A stretch of DNA of 57,428 nt from an uncultured Coprococcus sp. (GCA_947626675.1 CANQTC010000016.1:1-57428), one strand, 5' to 3'. Positions 8,907-18,924 are shown, counted from the stretch's first letter. Notes: generated from the letters alone by a model not told the origin. Program-made: numbers and translations.

Positions 8907-10187
8907 ATGTTTAGAAATATCATGAATGAATTAGCAGCATGGTATGAAACAGGAAAGGAAAAAATTGCATTCATAAAAGGCGGAAAGTCTGTGGGAAAGA
9001 CATGGGCTGCAATAGATTTTGCTACGGGCTTTTTTGAAGAATATATTCTTGTTGATTTAAAAGAGTATGCTGATTTTTCTATATATATTTCTAAAGAACG
9101 CAAACCTGAAAAAATTCATGCGAAGCTTACGACGTCGCTTGATAAATACGACTTTTCAGATAAGCTTCTCATATTTGATAATGCACAGCTATGCCCGATG
9201 GCATTAAAAAACATATCCGCGTATGCAAAATCAAGACCGGAATGTCGAGTATGTGTCATAGCCACATATATAGGAAAGTTTCCTGATGAAGAACAGTGCA
9301 AAGATGATATTGCGGTCTTTGAACTGATGCCTATGAGTTTTGAAGAGTTTTTAAAAGCTGGTAAAGGACGTAAACTTTGTAAATATATAGAAAATCAGAA
9401 TGTAGAACTGATGCCTGAGGAAGTTAAGACAAGCATATGGACTATGTTAAAGATATTTTTTATTACAGGGGGTATGCCTGAAGCTGTAAATGAATACTAT
9501 AATACGGAGGATTTATCAAAGGTAGATGAGGTATTGAAGTCTATCATAGACAGATTTGTAAGTTATTTAATAACGGTTACACCGAAGAAATATCTTACAA
9601 AGGTTCTTGCTGTATGGAACAGTATTCCTGCCCAGCTTACAAAAGATAATAAAAAATTCATGTATGGTTATGTTGATTCAAAAGCGAGAGCGCGCGAATA
9701 TGAATCTTCTGTTAATTTCCTTGTGACAACAGGGGTGGTAAGACAGATTTATAGGATAAAAAGAGGAATACTTCCGCTTGAGAATGAGAAGGATGAGAAG
9801 TCCTTTGAACTATATCATCTTGACCACGGTTTGTTAAGGGTTATGGCAGGATTGTATTATACCGATATTGATATGGAGCATGCCATTGATTTGTTAGATG
9901 GCGTTATAGCTGAACAGTATTCGTTGGCAGAACTGAATATTAACAAGAATGTTGGGGAATTATACTTTTGGATTTCTTCTGCGACTGCAAAGGTGGATTT
10001 TGTGTATGAGGGTGACGGTGAAGTAATACCGGTAGATGTTCAGACAAGCCCTCGGACAAAGGCACAAAGTGTTAAAGTATTTAAACAGAAATTTGATAAT
10101 ACAACTTCTGTGAGGATATCGACAGACGATATGTTTGTAAAAACAGGGTTAGTGAATGTACCCCTTTATGGAATTTGGTACTTCTAA
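8907..10187 (+). CDS. AAA ATPase with DUF4143-like C-terminus
   Basis: A 426-aa protein of the large, poorly understood AAA-14/DUF4143 family. The P-loop is GGKSVGKTWAA near residue 25, Walker B is LLIFDNAQL near 85, and a typical arm MPMSFEEFLKAG follows. The C-terminal half has the nuclease-like pattern VDFVYEGDGEVIPVDVQ. The start at 8907 is chosen over 8883 because AGAGGTG lies 7 bases upstream. Such ATPases are common accessory genes with unproved roles. It lies just upstream of a tRNA gene. Confidence 0.8.
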   Translation: MFRNIMNELAAWYETGKEKIAFIKGGKSVGKTWAAIDFATGFFEEYILVDLKEYADFSIYISKERKPEKIHAKLTTSLDKYDFSDKLLIFDNAQLCPMALKNISAYAKSRPECRVCVIATYIGKFPDEEQCKDDIAVFELMPMSFEEFLKAGKGRKLCKYIENQNVELMPEEVKTSIWTMLKIFFITGGMPEAVNEYYNTEDLSKVDEVLKSIIDRFVSYLITVTPKKYLTKVLAVWNSIPAQLTKDNKKFMYGYVDSKARAREYESSVNFLVTTGVVRQIYRIKRGILPLENEKDEKSFELYHLDHGLLRVMAGLYYTDIDMEHAIDLLDGVIAEQYSLAELNINKNVGELYFWISSATAKVDFVYEGDGEVIPVDVQTSPRTKAQSVKVFKQKFDNTTSVRISTDDMFVKTGLVNVPLYGIWYF

Positions 10188-10194
10188 ATATATT

Positions 10195-10267
<73 letters not shown>

Positions 10268-10275
10268 GTTTGCGT

Positions 10276-10309
10276 AAGGCTATAAACCACTTATGGTTTT
10301 TAGCCTTTT
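10276..10309 (+). terminator. Terminator downstream of tRNA-Thr
   Basis: The arm AAGGCTATAAACCA is followed by loop CTTA and a complementary arm ending TAGCCTTTT. A strong stem with a T tract just past the tRNA. Confidence 0.8.
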
Positions 10310-10340
10310 ACTATATTGTTATAAGAGATGAGGAAAATAA

Positions 10341-10907
10341 GTGGCTGCTAAATGGTATCTGCATTTAAAAACAATCAATAATCATAAAAGACTGGTGATG
10401 AAGTATTGCTTTAAGGCGGGGCTTTATAAACAGGGATTGCTGCATGATTTATCGAAATATTCATGGACAGAGTTTTCTGTTGGCGCAAAATATTTTCAGG
10501 GGAACAGAAGTCCAAATGATGCAGAACGCGAAGCGAAAGGTTATACGAGTGCGTGGCTTCATCATAAAGGACGGAATAAACATCATCTGGAATATTGGAT
10601 AGACTATAGCTTAGACAGAAGCAAAGGGCTGGCCGGATGCCGGATGCCGGATAAATATGTAGTTGAAATGTTCTGTGACAGAATCGCTGCCAGCCGTAAC
10701 TATAATAAAGATACCTATACAGACGCCATGCCGCTTGAGTATTACATGAGAGGAAGAGCAAAAACACTTCTCCATCCGGAGTCAGCCGGATTGCTTGAAA
10801 CGATGCTTAATATGCTTGCCGAAAAAGGTGAGGATGCAACGTTTGATTATATCAGAAAAGAAATTCTACACAATAGCAGAGAAAGGAAGTCTTATGGCAA
10901 CAAATGA
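10341..10907 (+). CDS. DUF5662-like protein
   Basis: A 188-aa protein starting at GTG with GAGGA about 8 bases upstream. It is rich in His/Asp motifs that suggest metal binding: LLHDLSKYSWTEF near residue 33, AWLHHKGRNKHHLEYW near 70, and MPDKYVVEMFCDRIAASRNY. This matches the DUF5662 family as I know it, common in Firmicutes and phages; its activity is unknown, though the HD-like spacing would suit a phosphohydrolase. Its end overlaps the dnaE start by 14 bases, so the two are probably translationally coupled. Confidence 0.8.
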   Translation: MAAKWYLHLKTINNHKRLVMKYCFKAGLYKQGLLHDLSKYSWTEFSVGAKYFQGNRSPNDAEREAKGYTSAWLHHKGRNKHHLEYWIDYSLDRSKGLAGCRMPDKYVVEMFCDRIAASRNYNKDTYTDAMPLEYYMRGRAKTLLHPESAGLLETMLNMLAEKGEDATFDYIRKEILHNSRERKSYGNK

Positions 10908-13900
10908 TAAAGAATTTACACATCTTCATGTGCATACCGAATATAGTCTGCTGGATGGTTCAGCAAAAATAAAGGAGCTTGTTAAGCGGGCAAAATCGCT
11001 TGGGTATGATTCTCTTGCAATCACAGATCATGGCGTTATGTATGGTGTTATCGATTTCTACGAAGCCGCAAAAGCGGAAGGGATAAAACCGATTATTGGA
11101 TGTGAGATTTATGTAAGTCCCGGTTCACGTTTTGACAGAGAACTTTCAAAGGGGGAGGAGCGGTATTATCATCTTGTTCTGTTGGCAGAGAATAATCAGG
11201 GGTATCAAAATCTTTCAAAGATTGTTTCAAAGGGATTTACAGAAGGCTATTATTATAAGCCGCGGGTAGATATGGAGGTGCTTCGTGAATATCATGAGGG
11301 TATTATAGCGCTGTCGGCATGTCTTGCAGGTGAGATCGCAGTAAATCTCAGAAAGGATAACTATGAGGGCGCGAAGGAAGCGGCATTAAGGCATTTGGAG
11401 ATATTTGGTGAGAATAACTATTTCCTTGAGATGCAGGACCATGGTATCAGCGCGCAGGCAACGGTCAACGCAGGAATTATGCGTCTTTCAAAAGAGTTTA
11501 ATATACCGATGGTCGTTACGAATGACGCCCATTATATCAATGCTGAAGATTGGGAAGCTCATGATATCTTACTTTGTATCCAGACAAACAGAAAGGTCTA
11601 TGAAAAAGATAGAATGCGATATGACGGCGGTCAGTATTATCTTAAGTCTAAGGAAGAGATGTATCAGTTGTTCCCATATGCCAATGAAGCATTAGAAAAT
11701 ACGCATAAGATAGCGGAGCGATGTAACGTAGAGATTGTCTTTGGCGAGCAGAAAGTTCCTGCCTTTGATGTTCCGGGCGGGCTGGCTGCCGAAGATTATC
11801 TGGAAAAACTTTGCTATGAAGGAATCCAAAAACGATATCATCCTGTAACGGATGACTTGAAAAAACGTCTTGATTATGAGATATCAACCATAAAACAAAT
11901 GGGATATGTCGATTATTTTCTGATTGTTTCTGATTTTATCCGATATGCGAAAAATCATGGCATTGCGGTAGGCCCGGGACGCGGCTCTGCGGCCGGAAGT
12001 ATCGTTGCATATTGTCTTGAGATTACAGATATCGACCCGATTAAATATAATCTTTTGTTTGAGCGTTTCCTCAATCCGGAACGTGTTTCGATGCCGGATA
12101 TTGATGTGGATTTCTGCTATGAACGAAGGCAGGAAGTAATCGATTATGTTGTCGAAAAATATGGTAAGGAGAAGGTTGTCCAGATTGTAACATTCCAGAC
12201 GATGGCGGCAAGAAATGTAATACGGGATGTAGGAAGGGCGCTTGACCTGCCGTATTCACTTTGCGACTCAGTGGCAAAGGCGATTCCGATGGAAATTGGT
12301 ATGAATATCAATAAGGCGCTTCAGGTTAGTAAAGATTTGAAAGACCTGTATCGTGATAATGAAGAAGTCAAACGGCTGATTGATATGGCGTTGAAGCTGG
12401 AAGGCCTTCCGAGAAATACCGGTATGCATGCGGCAGGTGTCGTGATAGGAAGAGAGCCAATCGATGAATATGTACCGCTTGCAAAAGGTGGGGATGGCGC
12501 TGTCATTACCCAGTTTACGATGACGACAATTGAGCGGCTGGGACTTTTAAAAATGGACTTTCTGGGGCTTCGGACGCTGACGGTTATACAGGATGCGGTT
12601 GCGTTTATTAAACAGCAGACCGGGATAGAAATTGATATCGATAAAATTGATTATAACGATAAAAAAGTATTTGAACTGATATCATCAGGAAAAACGGAGG
12701 GAATCTTTCAGCTTGAAAGTTCAGGAATGAAGAATTTCATGAAGGAATTGAAGCCGAAAAGCCTGGAGGATATTATTGCAGGAATATCGTTATACAGACC
12801 GGGACCGATGGATTTTATTCCGAATTATATCAATGGAAAGGAACATCCGGAGGACATCACATATGATACAGAGGAACTGCGTGATATATTAGAACCAACG
12901 TACGGATGTATTGTATATCAGGAGCAGGTTATGCAGATTGTAATGAAGCTTGCAGGATATACGCTCGGCAGAAGTGATTTGGTGCGAAGGGCGATGTCGA
13001 AGAAAAAAGCGGATGTTATGGCAAAGGAACGACAGAACTTTGTATATGGAAATGAAGAACAGAATGTGCCGGGCTGTATCGCCAGAGGAATACCGGAAAA
13101 TACGGCAAATAAGATATTTGACGATATGACGGATTTTGCCAAATATGCATTTAATAAATCCCATGCCGCCGCATATGCGGTGGTGGCTTATCAGACAGCG
13201 TGGCTGAAATGTTACTATCCTGCTTATTTTATGGCGGCGCTGATATCTTCGGTAAAGGATAACAGTACAAAGGTTGCAATGTATATACAAAATTGCCGCA
13301 ATATGGGAATCAAAATACTGGAGCCTGATATCAATGAGGGAATTGCAGGGTTTTCCGTATCAAACGGGGCGATAAGGTATGGACTTTCCGGACTGAAAAG
13401 CGTCGGTACGGCGGTCGTTGAAAAGATAGTAGAAGAACGGGAAAAAAATGGAACATTCAAGGATTTAAAGGATTTCCTGATGCGTATGTCGGCGAAGGAA
13501 ACAAATAAAAAGACGATTGAAGCGTTGATTTTAGGCGGCGCATTTGACAGCTTTGATGCGAACAGGCGCCAGATGATGATGATTTACCCAATGCTTGCTG
13601 ATGAAGTTGCTAAAGAAAAGAAAAATTCAGCGGCAGGACAGATGTCGCTTGCCGATTTCTTTGGCGGGGAATTTGAGGAGATGAGCAAGGTCCGGTATCC
13701 GGATGTAGATGAGTATGATAAACAGGAAATGCTTGCAATGGAAAAATCGGTTCTTGGGATTTATGTATCAGGTCATCCGCTGATGGAATATTCCGCTATG
13801 ATGGAGAACGTGTCCGATGCTTTGTCAACTGATTTTATGATTGATGAGGATTCGGGCCGGGCAAAAGTAAGAGAGCAGCAGTCCTGCATCATAGGGGGAA

Positions 13901-14442
13901 TGATTGCTTCCGTTACAGTAAAGCTTACAAGAAATAATCAGAATATGGCATTTATTACGCTTGAGGATATGGTCGGACAGGCGGAGATTATTGTGTTCCC
14001 AAAAGATTATGAGAAGTTCAGGCAGGAATTGTATGATGATAACAAGATATTTGTTAAAGGAAGAGCCAGTGTCAGTGAAGAAGAGGCAAAACTGATACTT
14101 TCGGAACTTTTAACCTTTGATGAGGTAAAAGCAGGTAAAAAATTTGTGTCCGGATATCAGGGAAGAGACAGATTTGGAACAGGCGCGAAGCAGCCGGAAA
14201 ATGATAACCAGCTTTGGGTGCGTTTTGAGAATATGGCTGAATATACAAAGCTTGAAGAAGGACTGATTTCTATTCTTGAGGAATATAAAGGAACCTGCCC
14301 TGTATATGTCCAGCTCATGGAAGAACATCAGATGAAAAGTATGGGGCGCGGCTTTCTGGTAGATGAGCAGGCGGGTATCGTGGACAGGCTGAAACTTGAA
14401 TATGGCGGAGAAAAAGTTTTGTTAAGGAAGAAAAGTAAATAA
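10894..14442 (+). CDS. dnaE: DNA polymerase III alpha subunit, DnaE type
   Basis: Replicative C-family polymerase subunit, 1182 aa. It has an N-terminal PHP domain (FTHLHVHTEYSLLDG), the polymerase core with GPGRGSAAGS and the catalytic MPDIDVDF, then YQEQVMQI, RRAMSKKK and SHAAAYAVVAYQTAWLK. A helix-hairpin-helix region and a C-terminal OB fold (IIGGMIASVTVKLTRNNQNMAFI) follow. The start at 10894 follows AAAGGAAG; an upstream in-frame start at 10795 lies inside the previous gene and is rejected. In Clostridia this protein usually works beside PolC. The next gene begins in the stop codon (TAATG). Confidence 0.96.
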   Translation: MATNDKEFTHLHVHTEYSLLDGSAKIKELVKRAKSLGYDSLAITDHGVMYGVIDFYEAAKAEGIKPIIGCEIYVSPGSRFDRELSKGEERYYHLVLLAENNQGYQNLSKIVSKGFTEGYYYKPRVDMEVLREYHEGIIALSACLAGEIAVNLRKDNYEGAKEAALRHLEIFGENNYFLEMQDHGISAQATVNAGIMRLSKEFNIPMVVTNDAHYINAEDWEAHDILLCIQTNRKVYEKDRMRYDGGQYYLKSKEEMYQLFPYANEALENTHKIAERCNVEIVFGEQKVPAFDVPGGLAAEDYLEKLCYEGIQKRYHPVTDDLKKRLDYEISTIKQMGYVDYFLIVSDFIRYAKNHGIAVGPGRGSAAGSIVAYCLEITDIDPIKYNLLFERFLNPERVSMPDIDVDFCYERRQEVIDYVVEKYGKEKVVQIVTFQTMAARNVIRDVGRALDLPYSLCDSVAKAIPMEIGMNINKALQVSKDLKDLYRDNEEVKRLIDMALKLEGLPRNTGMHAAGVVIGREPIDEYVPLAKGGDGAVITQFTMTTIERLGLLKMDFLGLRTLTVIQDAVAFIKQQTGIEIDIDKIDYNDKKVFELISSGKTEGIFQLESSGMKNFMKELKPKSLEDIIAGISLYRPGPMDFIPNYINGKEHPEDITYDTEELRDILEPTYGCIVYQEQVMQIVMKLAGYTLGRSDLVRRAMSKKKADVMAKERQNFVYGNEEQNVPGCIARGIPENTANKIFDDMTDFAKYAFNKSHAAAYAVVAYQTAWLKCYYPAYFMAALISSVKDNSTKVAMYIQNCRNMGIKILEPDINEGIAGFSVSNGAIRYGLSGLKSVGTAVVEKIVEEREKNGTFKDLKDFLMRMSAKETNKKTIEALILGGAFDSFDANRRQMMMIYPMLADEVAKEKKNSAAGQMSLADFFGGEFEEMSKVRYPDVDEYDKQEMLAMEKSVLGIYVSGHPLMEYSAMMENVSDALSTDFMIDEDSGRAKVREQQSCIIGGMIASVTVKLTRNNQNMAFITLEDMVGQAEIIVFPKDYEKFRQELYDDNKIFVKGRASVSEEEAKLILSELLTFDEVKAGKKFVSGYQGRDRFGTGAKQPENDNQLWVRFENMAEYTKLEEGLISILEEYKGTCPVYVQLMEEHQMKSMGRGFLVDEQAGIVDRLKLEYGGEKVLLRKKSK

Positions 14443-15251
14443 TGGAGATTATTACATCAAATAAAAATCAAAGAATAAAAGATTTGCAGAAGCTGAATAA
14501 GGATTCCCGTTTCCGCAGACAACAGGGCGTGTTTATCGTAGAGGGAATACGGATGTTTGCTGAACTTCCGGTTGAGCGGGTAAGGCAGGTCGTATTGTCT
14601 GAAACTGCATGGAGCAGATATCGTACAGAATTTGCCGATATGGGCTTTGGTTTGGCAGATGAGAATTTTATGGTGGTAAAAGACTATCTGTATGAGAATA
14701 TTTCTCAGACGAAATCACCACAGGGGCTTATGGCAGTCGTGGAATGTATGCATTATACGCTGGAAGATTTGATGAAACCAATGCGGGAAGGAGAAACGCC
14801 CATCTATCTGATTCTTGAGACATTGCAGGACCCGGGCAATATGGGAACAATCATCAGAAGCAGTGAAGCCGCGGGTGTAGCAGGCGTCATAATCGGCGGT
14901 GCTTCCTGTGACCCGTACAGCCAGAAGGTAGTGCGTTCTACGATGGGCGCTATCTTCAGAGTACCGTTCATTATTTCGGAAAATCTTTCTGCAGATATTG
15001 AAAAATTGAAAAAAAATGGCGTTTTCATCTATGGGGCACATTTGAATGGAACACCGTTATATGAGGAAAATCTGAATAAACCTGTCGCATTTCTGATTGG
15101 AAATGAGGGAAATGGGTTGTCTGATGAAGTGGCTGCTACAGCTGACGGTTTAATCCGAATACCGATGGAGGGCAGTGTGGAGTCGTTAAATGCGGCGGTA
15201 TCTGCAACACTTCTTGCATATGAGGCATACAGACAAAGAATATCTTCATGA
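14442..15251 (+). CDS. SPOUT (TrmH/SpoU) family RNA 2'-O-methyltransferase
   Basis: A 269-aa protein with an N-terminal substrate-binding domain (KNQRIKDLQKLNKDSRFRRQQGVFIVEGIR) and a C-terminal knotted SPOUT domain. SAM-binding motifs are present: LETLQDPGNMGTIIRSSEAAG, AFLIGNEGNGLS and IPMEGSVESLNAAVSATLLAYEA. It probably methylates 23S rRNA or a tRNA at a ribose; the exact target cannot be read from sequence. Its ATG overlaps the dnaE stop by one base, indicating coupling. Confidence 0.9.
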   Translation: MEIITSNKNQRIKDLQKLNKDSRFRRQQGVFIVEGIRMFAELPVERVRQVVLSETAWSRYRTEFADMGFGLADENFMVVKDYLYENISQTKSPQGLMAVVECMHYTLEDLMKPMREGETPIYLILETLQDPGNMGTIIRSSEAAGVAGVIIGGASCDPYSQKVVRSTMGAIFRVPFIISENLSADIEKLKKNGVFIYGAHLNGTPLYEENLNKPVAFLIGNEGNGLSDEVAATADGLIRIPMEGSVESLNAAVSATLLAYEAYRQRISS

Positions 15252-15419
15252 TTACCATATGGAAGATATTGTTTTCGTATTCTGATTTTCGGCAGCAGAC
15301 GGTATATTTTATGTAATTTTGTATCCGACAAAAATAGATGAAACTAGACGTCATATTTATTTGCATAGACGCATAGGTTGTATAGTACACAATCGAAGGT
15401 TATAACGGAGGGAGAAAAT

Positions 15420-16049
15420 ATGACTGAAAAAACATTAAACAACAATCAGGTAGTAGTAGCAGGAGAAATCGCTTCAGACTTTGTCTTTAGCCATGAGATT
15501 TTTGGAGAAGGGTTTTATATGGTAGACCTTGTGGTCAGCAGATTAAGCGATGCTTATGACGTAATCCCGCTGATGGTATCAGACAGATTATTTGATATCG
15601 AAGGTTCACACATAGGCGAGAAAATCATCGCCAGAGGTCAGTTCAGGTCCTATAATAAGCATGAGGAGACAAAAAATCGTCTTATTCTTTCGGTATTTGT
15701 CAGAGAAATATCGCTGCTTGAGGATGAGGATGAAGAAGATAGTAAGCCAAACCAGATTTATCTGGATGGATATATCTGTAAAGAGCCTGTTTATAGGATG
15801 ACGCCTCTTGGAAGAGAGATTGCGGATATCTTACTTGCTGTCAACAGGGCTTATGGCAAGAGTGACTACATACCATGTATTTGTTGGGGAAGAAATGCCA
15901 GATTTGCAGGAAAGCTGAAAGTTGGTGAGCATGTTGCGGTCTGGGGCAGAATACAAAGCAGGGAATATCAGAAGCGTATCGGCAACGACCAAATCGTAAG
16001 CAAGGTGGCATACGAGGTGTCTGTCAGCAAAATGGAATGTCTTGAATAA
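15420..16049 (+). CDS. Single-stranded DNA-binding-like protein with two OB folds
   Basis: A 209-aa protein. The N-terminal half (VVVAGEIASDFVFSHEIFGE) and C-terminal half (IYLDGYICKEPVYRMTPLGR then ADILLAVNRAYGKSDYIPCI and VAVWGRIQSREYQKRI) both look like SSB/PriB-type OB folds. The second is closest to canonical SSB. An acidic linker EDEDEEDS joins them. GGAGGGAG precedes the ATG at 15420, and the upstream ATG at 15378 is not supported. It does not have the usual acidic SSB tail, so it is probably a paralogue, not the essential ssb. Confidence 0.8.
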   Translation: MTEKTLNNNQVVVAGEIASDFVFSHEIFGEGFYMVDLVVSRLSDAYDVIPLMVSDRLFDIEGSHIGEKIIARGQFRSYNKHEETKNRLILSVFVREISLLEDEDEEDSKPNQIYLDGYICKEPVYRMTPLGREIADILLAVNRAYGKSDYIPCICWGRNARFAGKLKVGEHVAVWGRIQSREYQKRIGNDQIVSKVAYEVSVSKMECLE

Positions 16050-16070
16050 GCGGTTTTATAAAAAAAGTTA

Positions 16071-16099
16071 TTGACATATTCGCATATGTGGACTATTAT
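16071..16099 (+). promoter_or_regulatory. Predicted sigma-A promoter of amino acid ABC operon
   Basis: TTGACA (16071-16076), 17-base spacer, TATTAT (16094-16099). It lies 21 bases after the SSB-like gene and is one of the best promoter matches in the window. Confidence 0.8.
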
Positions 16100-16106
16100 T
16101 CCTATT

Positions 16107-16158
16107 GAAAGAAGGACAATGAGGTTTTTCACCAATTGTCCTTCTTTCTTTATTTTTA
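16107..16158 (+). terminator. Hairpin with T tract in the leader of the ABC operon
   Basis: The arm 16107-16120 (GAAAGAAGGACAAT) pairs perfectly with 16135-16148 and is followed by TTATTTTTAT. It begins only 8 bases after the -10 box, so the transcript would start almost directly with a terminator-like hairpin ahead of the start codon at 16176. It may attenuate the operon or protect the 5' end; no riboswitch aptamer is seen before it. Confidence 0.7.
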
Positions 16159-16175
16159 TACAGGAGGACGAGAAA

Positions 16176-17021
16176 ATGAAAAAATTTTTAATAGGTTTAG
16201 TGTCAGGTGCATTATGTCTTGGACTTATGGCAGGTTGTGGTGCAAAGGAAGAAAAGAGTACTGCTGACTCGACAGAAGCGGCTACAGAAGCAGCAATTGA
16301 TATTTCAAATGTAAAACTGATGAATGATGGTGTACTCACCGTTGGTTCGGAGATTGGTTATCCGCCATTTGAAGATTTTGCGGAGGACGGAACTACACCG
16401 GAGGGCTTTGATATTGATATTGCGACAGAAGTTGCAAGAAGACTTGGACTGAAAGTGAATTTTGTAAATACTGCATGGGATGGAATATTTGCAGGGATTG
16501 ATACCAATTATGACTGCGTATGTTCAGCAGTTACCATTACGCCTGAGAGACAGGAGACAATGATTTTTTCATCCCCATATATCAATAATTATCAGGCTAT
16601 TGTTCTTCCGGCAGGAAGTGATTTGGATATTAAGGACTTTAATGATTTAGATGGCAAAACGATTGCAGTTCAGAAGGAAACAACATCAGATATTCTGATG
16701 TCAGATTATAAGTCAACAGGGACAATTAAAGTTGAGATTGTAGCGAATGAAAAAGTGACAAGCTGCTTTACACAGCTTACAAACGGAGAAGTCGATGCAG
16801 TTGTAGTAGACAGTACGGTTGCAGACGGCTATATTGGAAAAAATCCTGATGATTATAAAATCGTGTATGAAGATACATCAGAAGCTGAACAGTTTGCACT
16901 TGCTATGGGTAAGAATAATACAGCATTGCAGGCTGCCATTAATGAAGCCCTTGCAGGGATGGAAGCAGATGGCTTTATCAAGTCAACGTATGACTTCTGG
17001 TTTGGTGGAAGTGCAGAATAA
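16176..17021 (+). CDS. Amino acid ABC transporter substrate-binding lipoprotein
   Basis: Extracytoplasmic solute-binding protein, family 3. The lipoprotein signal MKKFLIGLVSGALCLGLMAG is followed by Cys21, then a Thr/Ala/Glu linker. The binding fold follows with VGSEIGYPPFEDF, GFDIDIATEVARRLG and the hinge region VQKETTSDILM. A final segment AINEALAGMEADGFIKSTYDFWFG closes it. At 281 aa it is full length. The AGGAGGACG site supports the ATG at 16176. It is the first gene of a three-gene importer; the ligand is probably a polar amino acid but cannot be specified. Confidence 0.92.
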   Translation: MKKFLIGLVSGALCLGLMAGCGAKEEKSTADSTEAATEAAIDISNVKLMNDGVLTVGSEIGYPPFEDFAEDGTTPEGFDIDIATEVARRLGLKVNFVNTAWDGIFAGIDTNYDCVCSAVTITPERQETMIFSSPYINNYQAIVLPAGSDLDIKDFNDLDGKTIAVQKETTSDILMSDYKSTGTIKVEIVANEKVTSCFTQLTNGEVDAVVVDSTVADGYIGKNPDDYKIVYEDTSEAEQFALAMGKNNTALQAAINEALAGMEADGFIKSTYDFWFGGSAE

Positions 17022-17065
17022 AATCGTAGTATGTTGTAAGAAGTAGTTTAAGAAAGAGAACGCCT

Positions 17066-18106
17066 ATGAAGATACTAAAGAAAGTAGTGAATGTAAAAGG
17101 ATGGCAGAAAGCGACAAAACGGAATATTGTGATATTGGTTCTTGTAATCATAGCAGCAGCGGTACTTTCTGTTATGAAGCCTGAAAAAGAGGCGATGCTG
17201 TCGTGTACTTCGGAGGAAGTGCAGAACATGATAGCACAGGATGAAAACAGCAGCAGAAAACGCGTGACGATAACATACAACAGTCTTGTTGTTATCAATT
17301 ACTGTTCTGTGTCATCATCAGGTGCAAGGGAAATCAGTGAACGTTTTATAGGATTTTTCGGAAAGACATATCCGGCAAATGAAGGCGCGGCAAAGGTTAT
17401 AGGACAGATGGTGAACTATACATACCGTATGTTAGGCTGTGGTGAGAATGTTATGCATGGCGCTAAATTAACAATTTTGCTGACAGCATTGACGATACTG
17501 ATTGGCGTTGTACTTGGCATCTTCCTTGCGCTTGGTAAGATATCAAAGAAAAAACTGTTGAGTAAGCTTTGTAGCGGATACATATTCTTCTTTAGAGGAA
17601 CACCATTATTGATACAGCTTTTTGTAATTTATTTTTCAGTGCCGAGCATGTTGGGATTTGCGTGGAGAGATTTGTTTTCTGCCGGTGATAACCAGGCGGT
17701 TTATAAAGGCGCATTTGTAGCGGCATTAATCGCATTTGCGTTAAATTCGGGTGCATATTGTGCGGAGATTGTTCGTGCGGCGATTCAGTCTATTGACAAA
17801 GGACAGTACGAAGCATCAAAGGCACTTGGAATGTCATATGGACAGACCATGTCAAAGGTTATTATTCCGCAGTCAATACGAAGAATGATACCACCGGTAT
17901 GTAATGAATTTATCATGGTACTGAAGGATGCTTCTTTGGTATTTGCAATTTCACTGATGGATATTACGACGATTTCAAAGAATATTATGACAAGTGAAGG
18001 CTCGTATCTGGTATTTATACCGGCTTTGATTATTTATCTTGTTATCACAGCCTGCTTCACATATGTATTTGATAAGATAGAGAAGAAATTCTCAGTCTAT
18101 GAGTAG
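17066..18106 (+). CDS. Amino acid ABC transporter permease with N-terminal extension
   Basis: HisM/GlnP-type permease. The core (about residues 125-346) has the usual five membrane segments and the EAA loop [24 protein letters not shown]. Unlike ordinary family members of about 220 aa, this one is 346 aa. It starts with an extra membrane helix (about 20-38) followed by some 75 residues that should lie outside the membrane, including [10 protein letters not shown] and a second cysteine in INYCSV. The extension might contact the binding protein; that is inference. Start at ATG 17066 after AAGAAAGAGAA. Confidence 0.9.
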   Translation: MKILKKVVNVKGWQKATKRNIVILVLVIIAAAVLSVMKPEKEAMLSCTSEEVQNMIAQDENSSRKRVTITYNSLVVINYCSVSSSGAREISERFIGFFGKTYPANEGAAKVIGQMVNYTYRMLGCGENVMHGAKLTILLTALTILIGVVLGIFLALGKISKKKLLSKLCSGYIFFFRGTPLLIQLFVIYFSVPSMLGFAWRDLFSAGDNQAVYKGAFVAALIAFALNSGAYCAEIVRAAIQSIDKGQYEASKALGMSYGQTMSKVIIPQSIRRMIPPVCNEFIMVLKDASLVFAISLMDITTISKNIMTSEGSYLVFIPALIIYLVITACFTYVFDKIEKKFSVYE

Positions 18107-18117
18107 GAGGTATGGCG

Positions 18118-18894
18118 ATGGAGAACTATGAATATATTCTGGAGACAGAACATGTCAGCAAATATTTTGGAGAACTGGAAGTTTTGAAGGACATTAACCT
18201 GAAGGTAAAAAAAGGAGAGGTTATCTGCATTATAGGACCTTCCGGAGCAGGTAAATCAACATATCTCCGTTCGTTAAATCAGTTAGAAAAGATTACGTCG
18301 GGTAAGATTTTTATTAAAGGGGATTTGTTCCTTCATAGAGAAAAAGGAAAGACGGTAGAACGTATCGATAAGGCAAAACAGAAGCAGTTATTACTTGAAA
18401 TGGGTATGTGCTTTCAGCGTTTTAATTTGTTTCCGCATAAAACCGTACTTGATAATGTCATGCTTGCACCAATCACTGTAAAAAAAGAACAACCAAAAGT
18501 GATAAGGGAAGAAGCATTAGAATTGTTGCGTCAGGTTGGTCTGGAAGAAAAAGCGAACGAATACCCAAATCGTTTGTCAGGTGGTCAGCAGCAGAGGGTT
18601 GCAATTGCAAGAGCGCTTGCGATGAAGCCTGAGATTATGTTGTTTGACGAACCAACTTCAGCGCTTGACCCGGAGCTGGTGGGTGATGTTCTTCAGGTTA
18701 TGAAGGGGCTGGCACAGTCAGGTATGACGATGCTGTGTGTTACCCATGAGATGGGATTTGCAAAAGAGGTTGCGGACAGAGTTATCTTTATGGCGGATGG
18801 CATTATCGCCGAAGAAGGCGTACCGGATAAAATTTTTAATAATCCGGAAAATGAAAGAACAAAGAGCTTTTTAAAATCGATATTAAATGCATAA
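18118..18894 (+). CDS. Amino acid ABC transporter ATP-binding protein
   Basis: GlnQ/HisP-type ATPase. Walker A is GPSGAGKST, the Q-loop is in [11 protein letters not shown], the signature is [16 protein letters not shown], Walker B is [14 protein letters not shown], and the switch histidine is in CVTHEMGFA. The ATG at 18118 is preferred over 18112 because GGAGG at 18106-18110 is only one base from the latter. This gives 258 aa. It completes the importer begun at 16176. Confidence 0.93.
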   Translation: MENYEYILETEHVSKYFGELEVLKDINLKVKKGEVICIIGPSGAGKSTYLRSLNQLEKITSGKIFIKGDLFLHREKGKTVERIDKAKQKQLLLEMGMCFQRFNLFPHKTVLDNVMLAPITVKKEQPKVIREEALELLRQVGLEEKANEYPNRLSGGQQQRVAIARALAMKPEIMLFDEPTSALDPELVGDVLQVMKGLAQSGMTMLCVTHEMGFAKEVADRVIFMADGIIAEEGVPDKIFNNPENERTKSFLKSILNA

Positions 18895-18896
18895 AA

Positions 18897-18924
18897 CAAT
18901 TGGAGGGGACAAGCCCTCCAATTG
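18897..18924 (+). terminator. Perfect 11-bp inverted repeat after the ABC operon
   Basis: CAATTGGAGGG (18897-18907) and its complement (18914-18924) enclose a six-base loop. No T tract follows, so it may be a weak terminator or an RNA-stabilising 3' hairpin. It lies between the ABC ATPase and the EamA gene. Confidence 0.5.
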
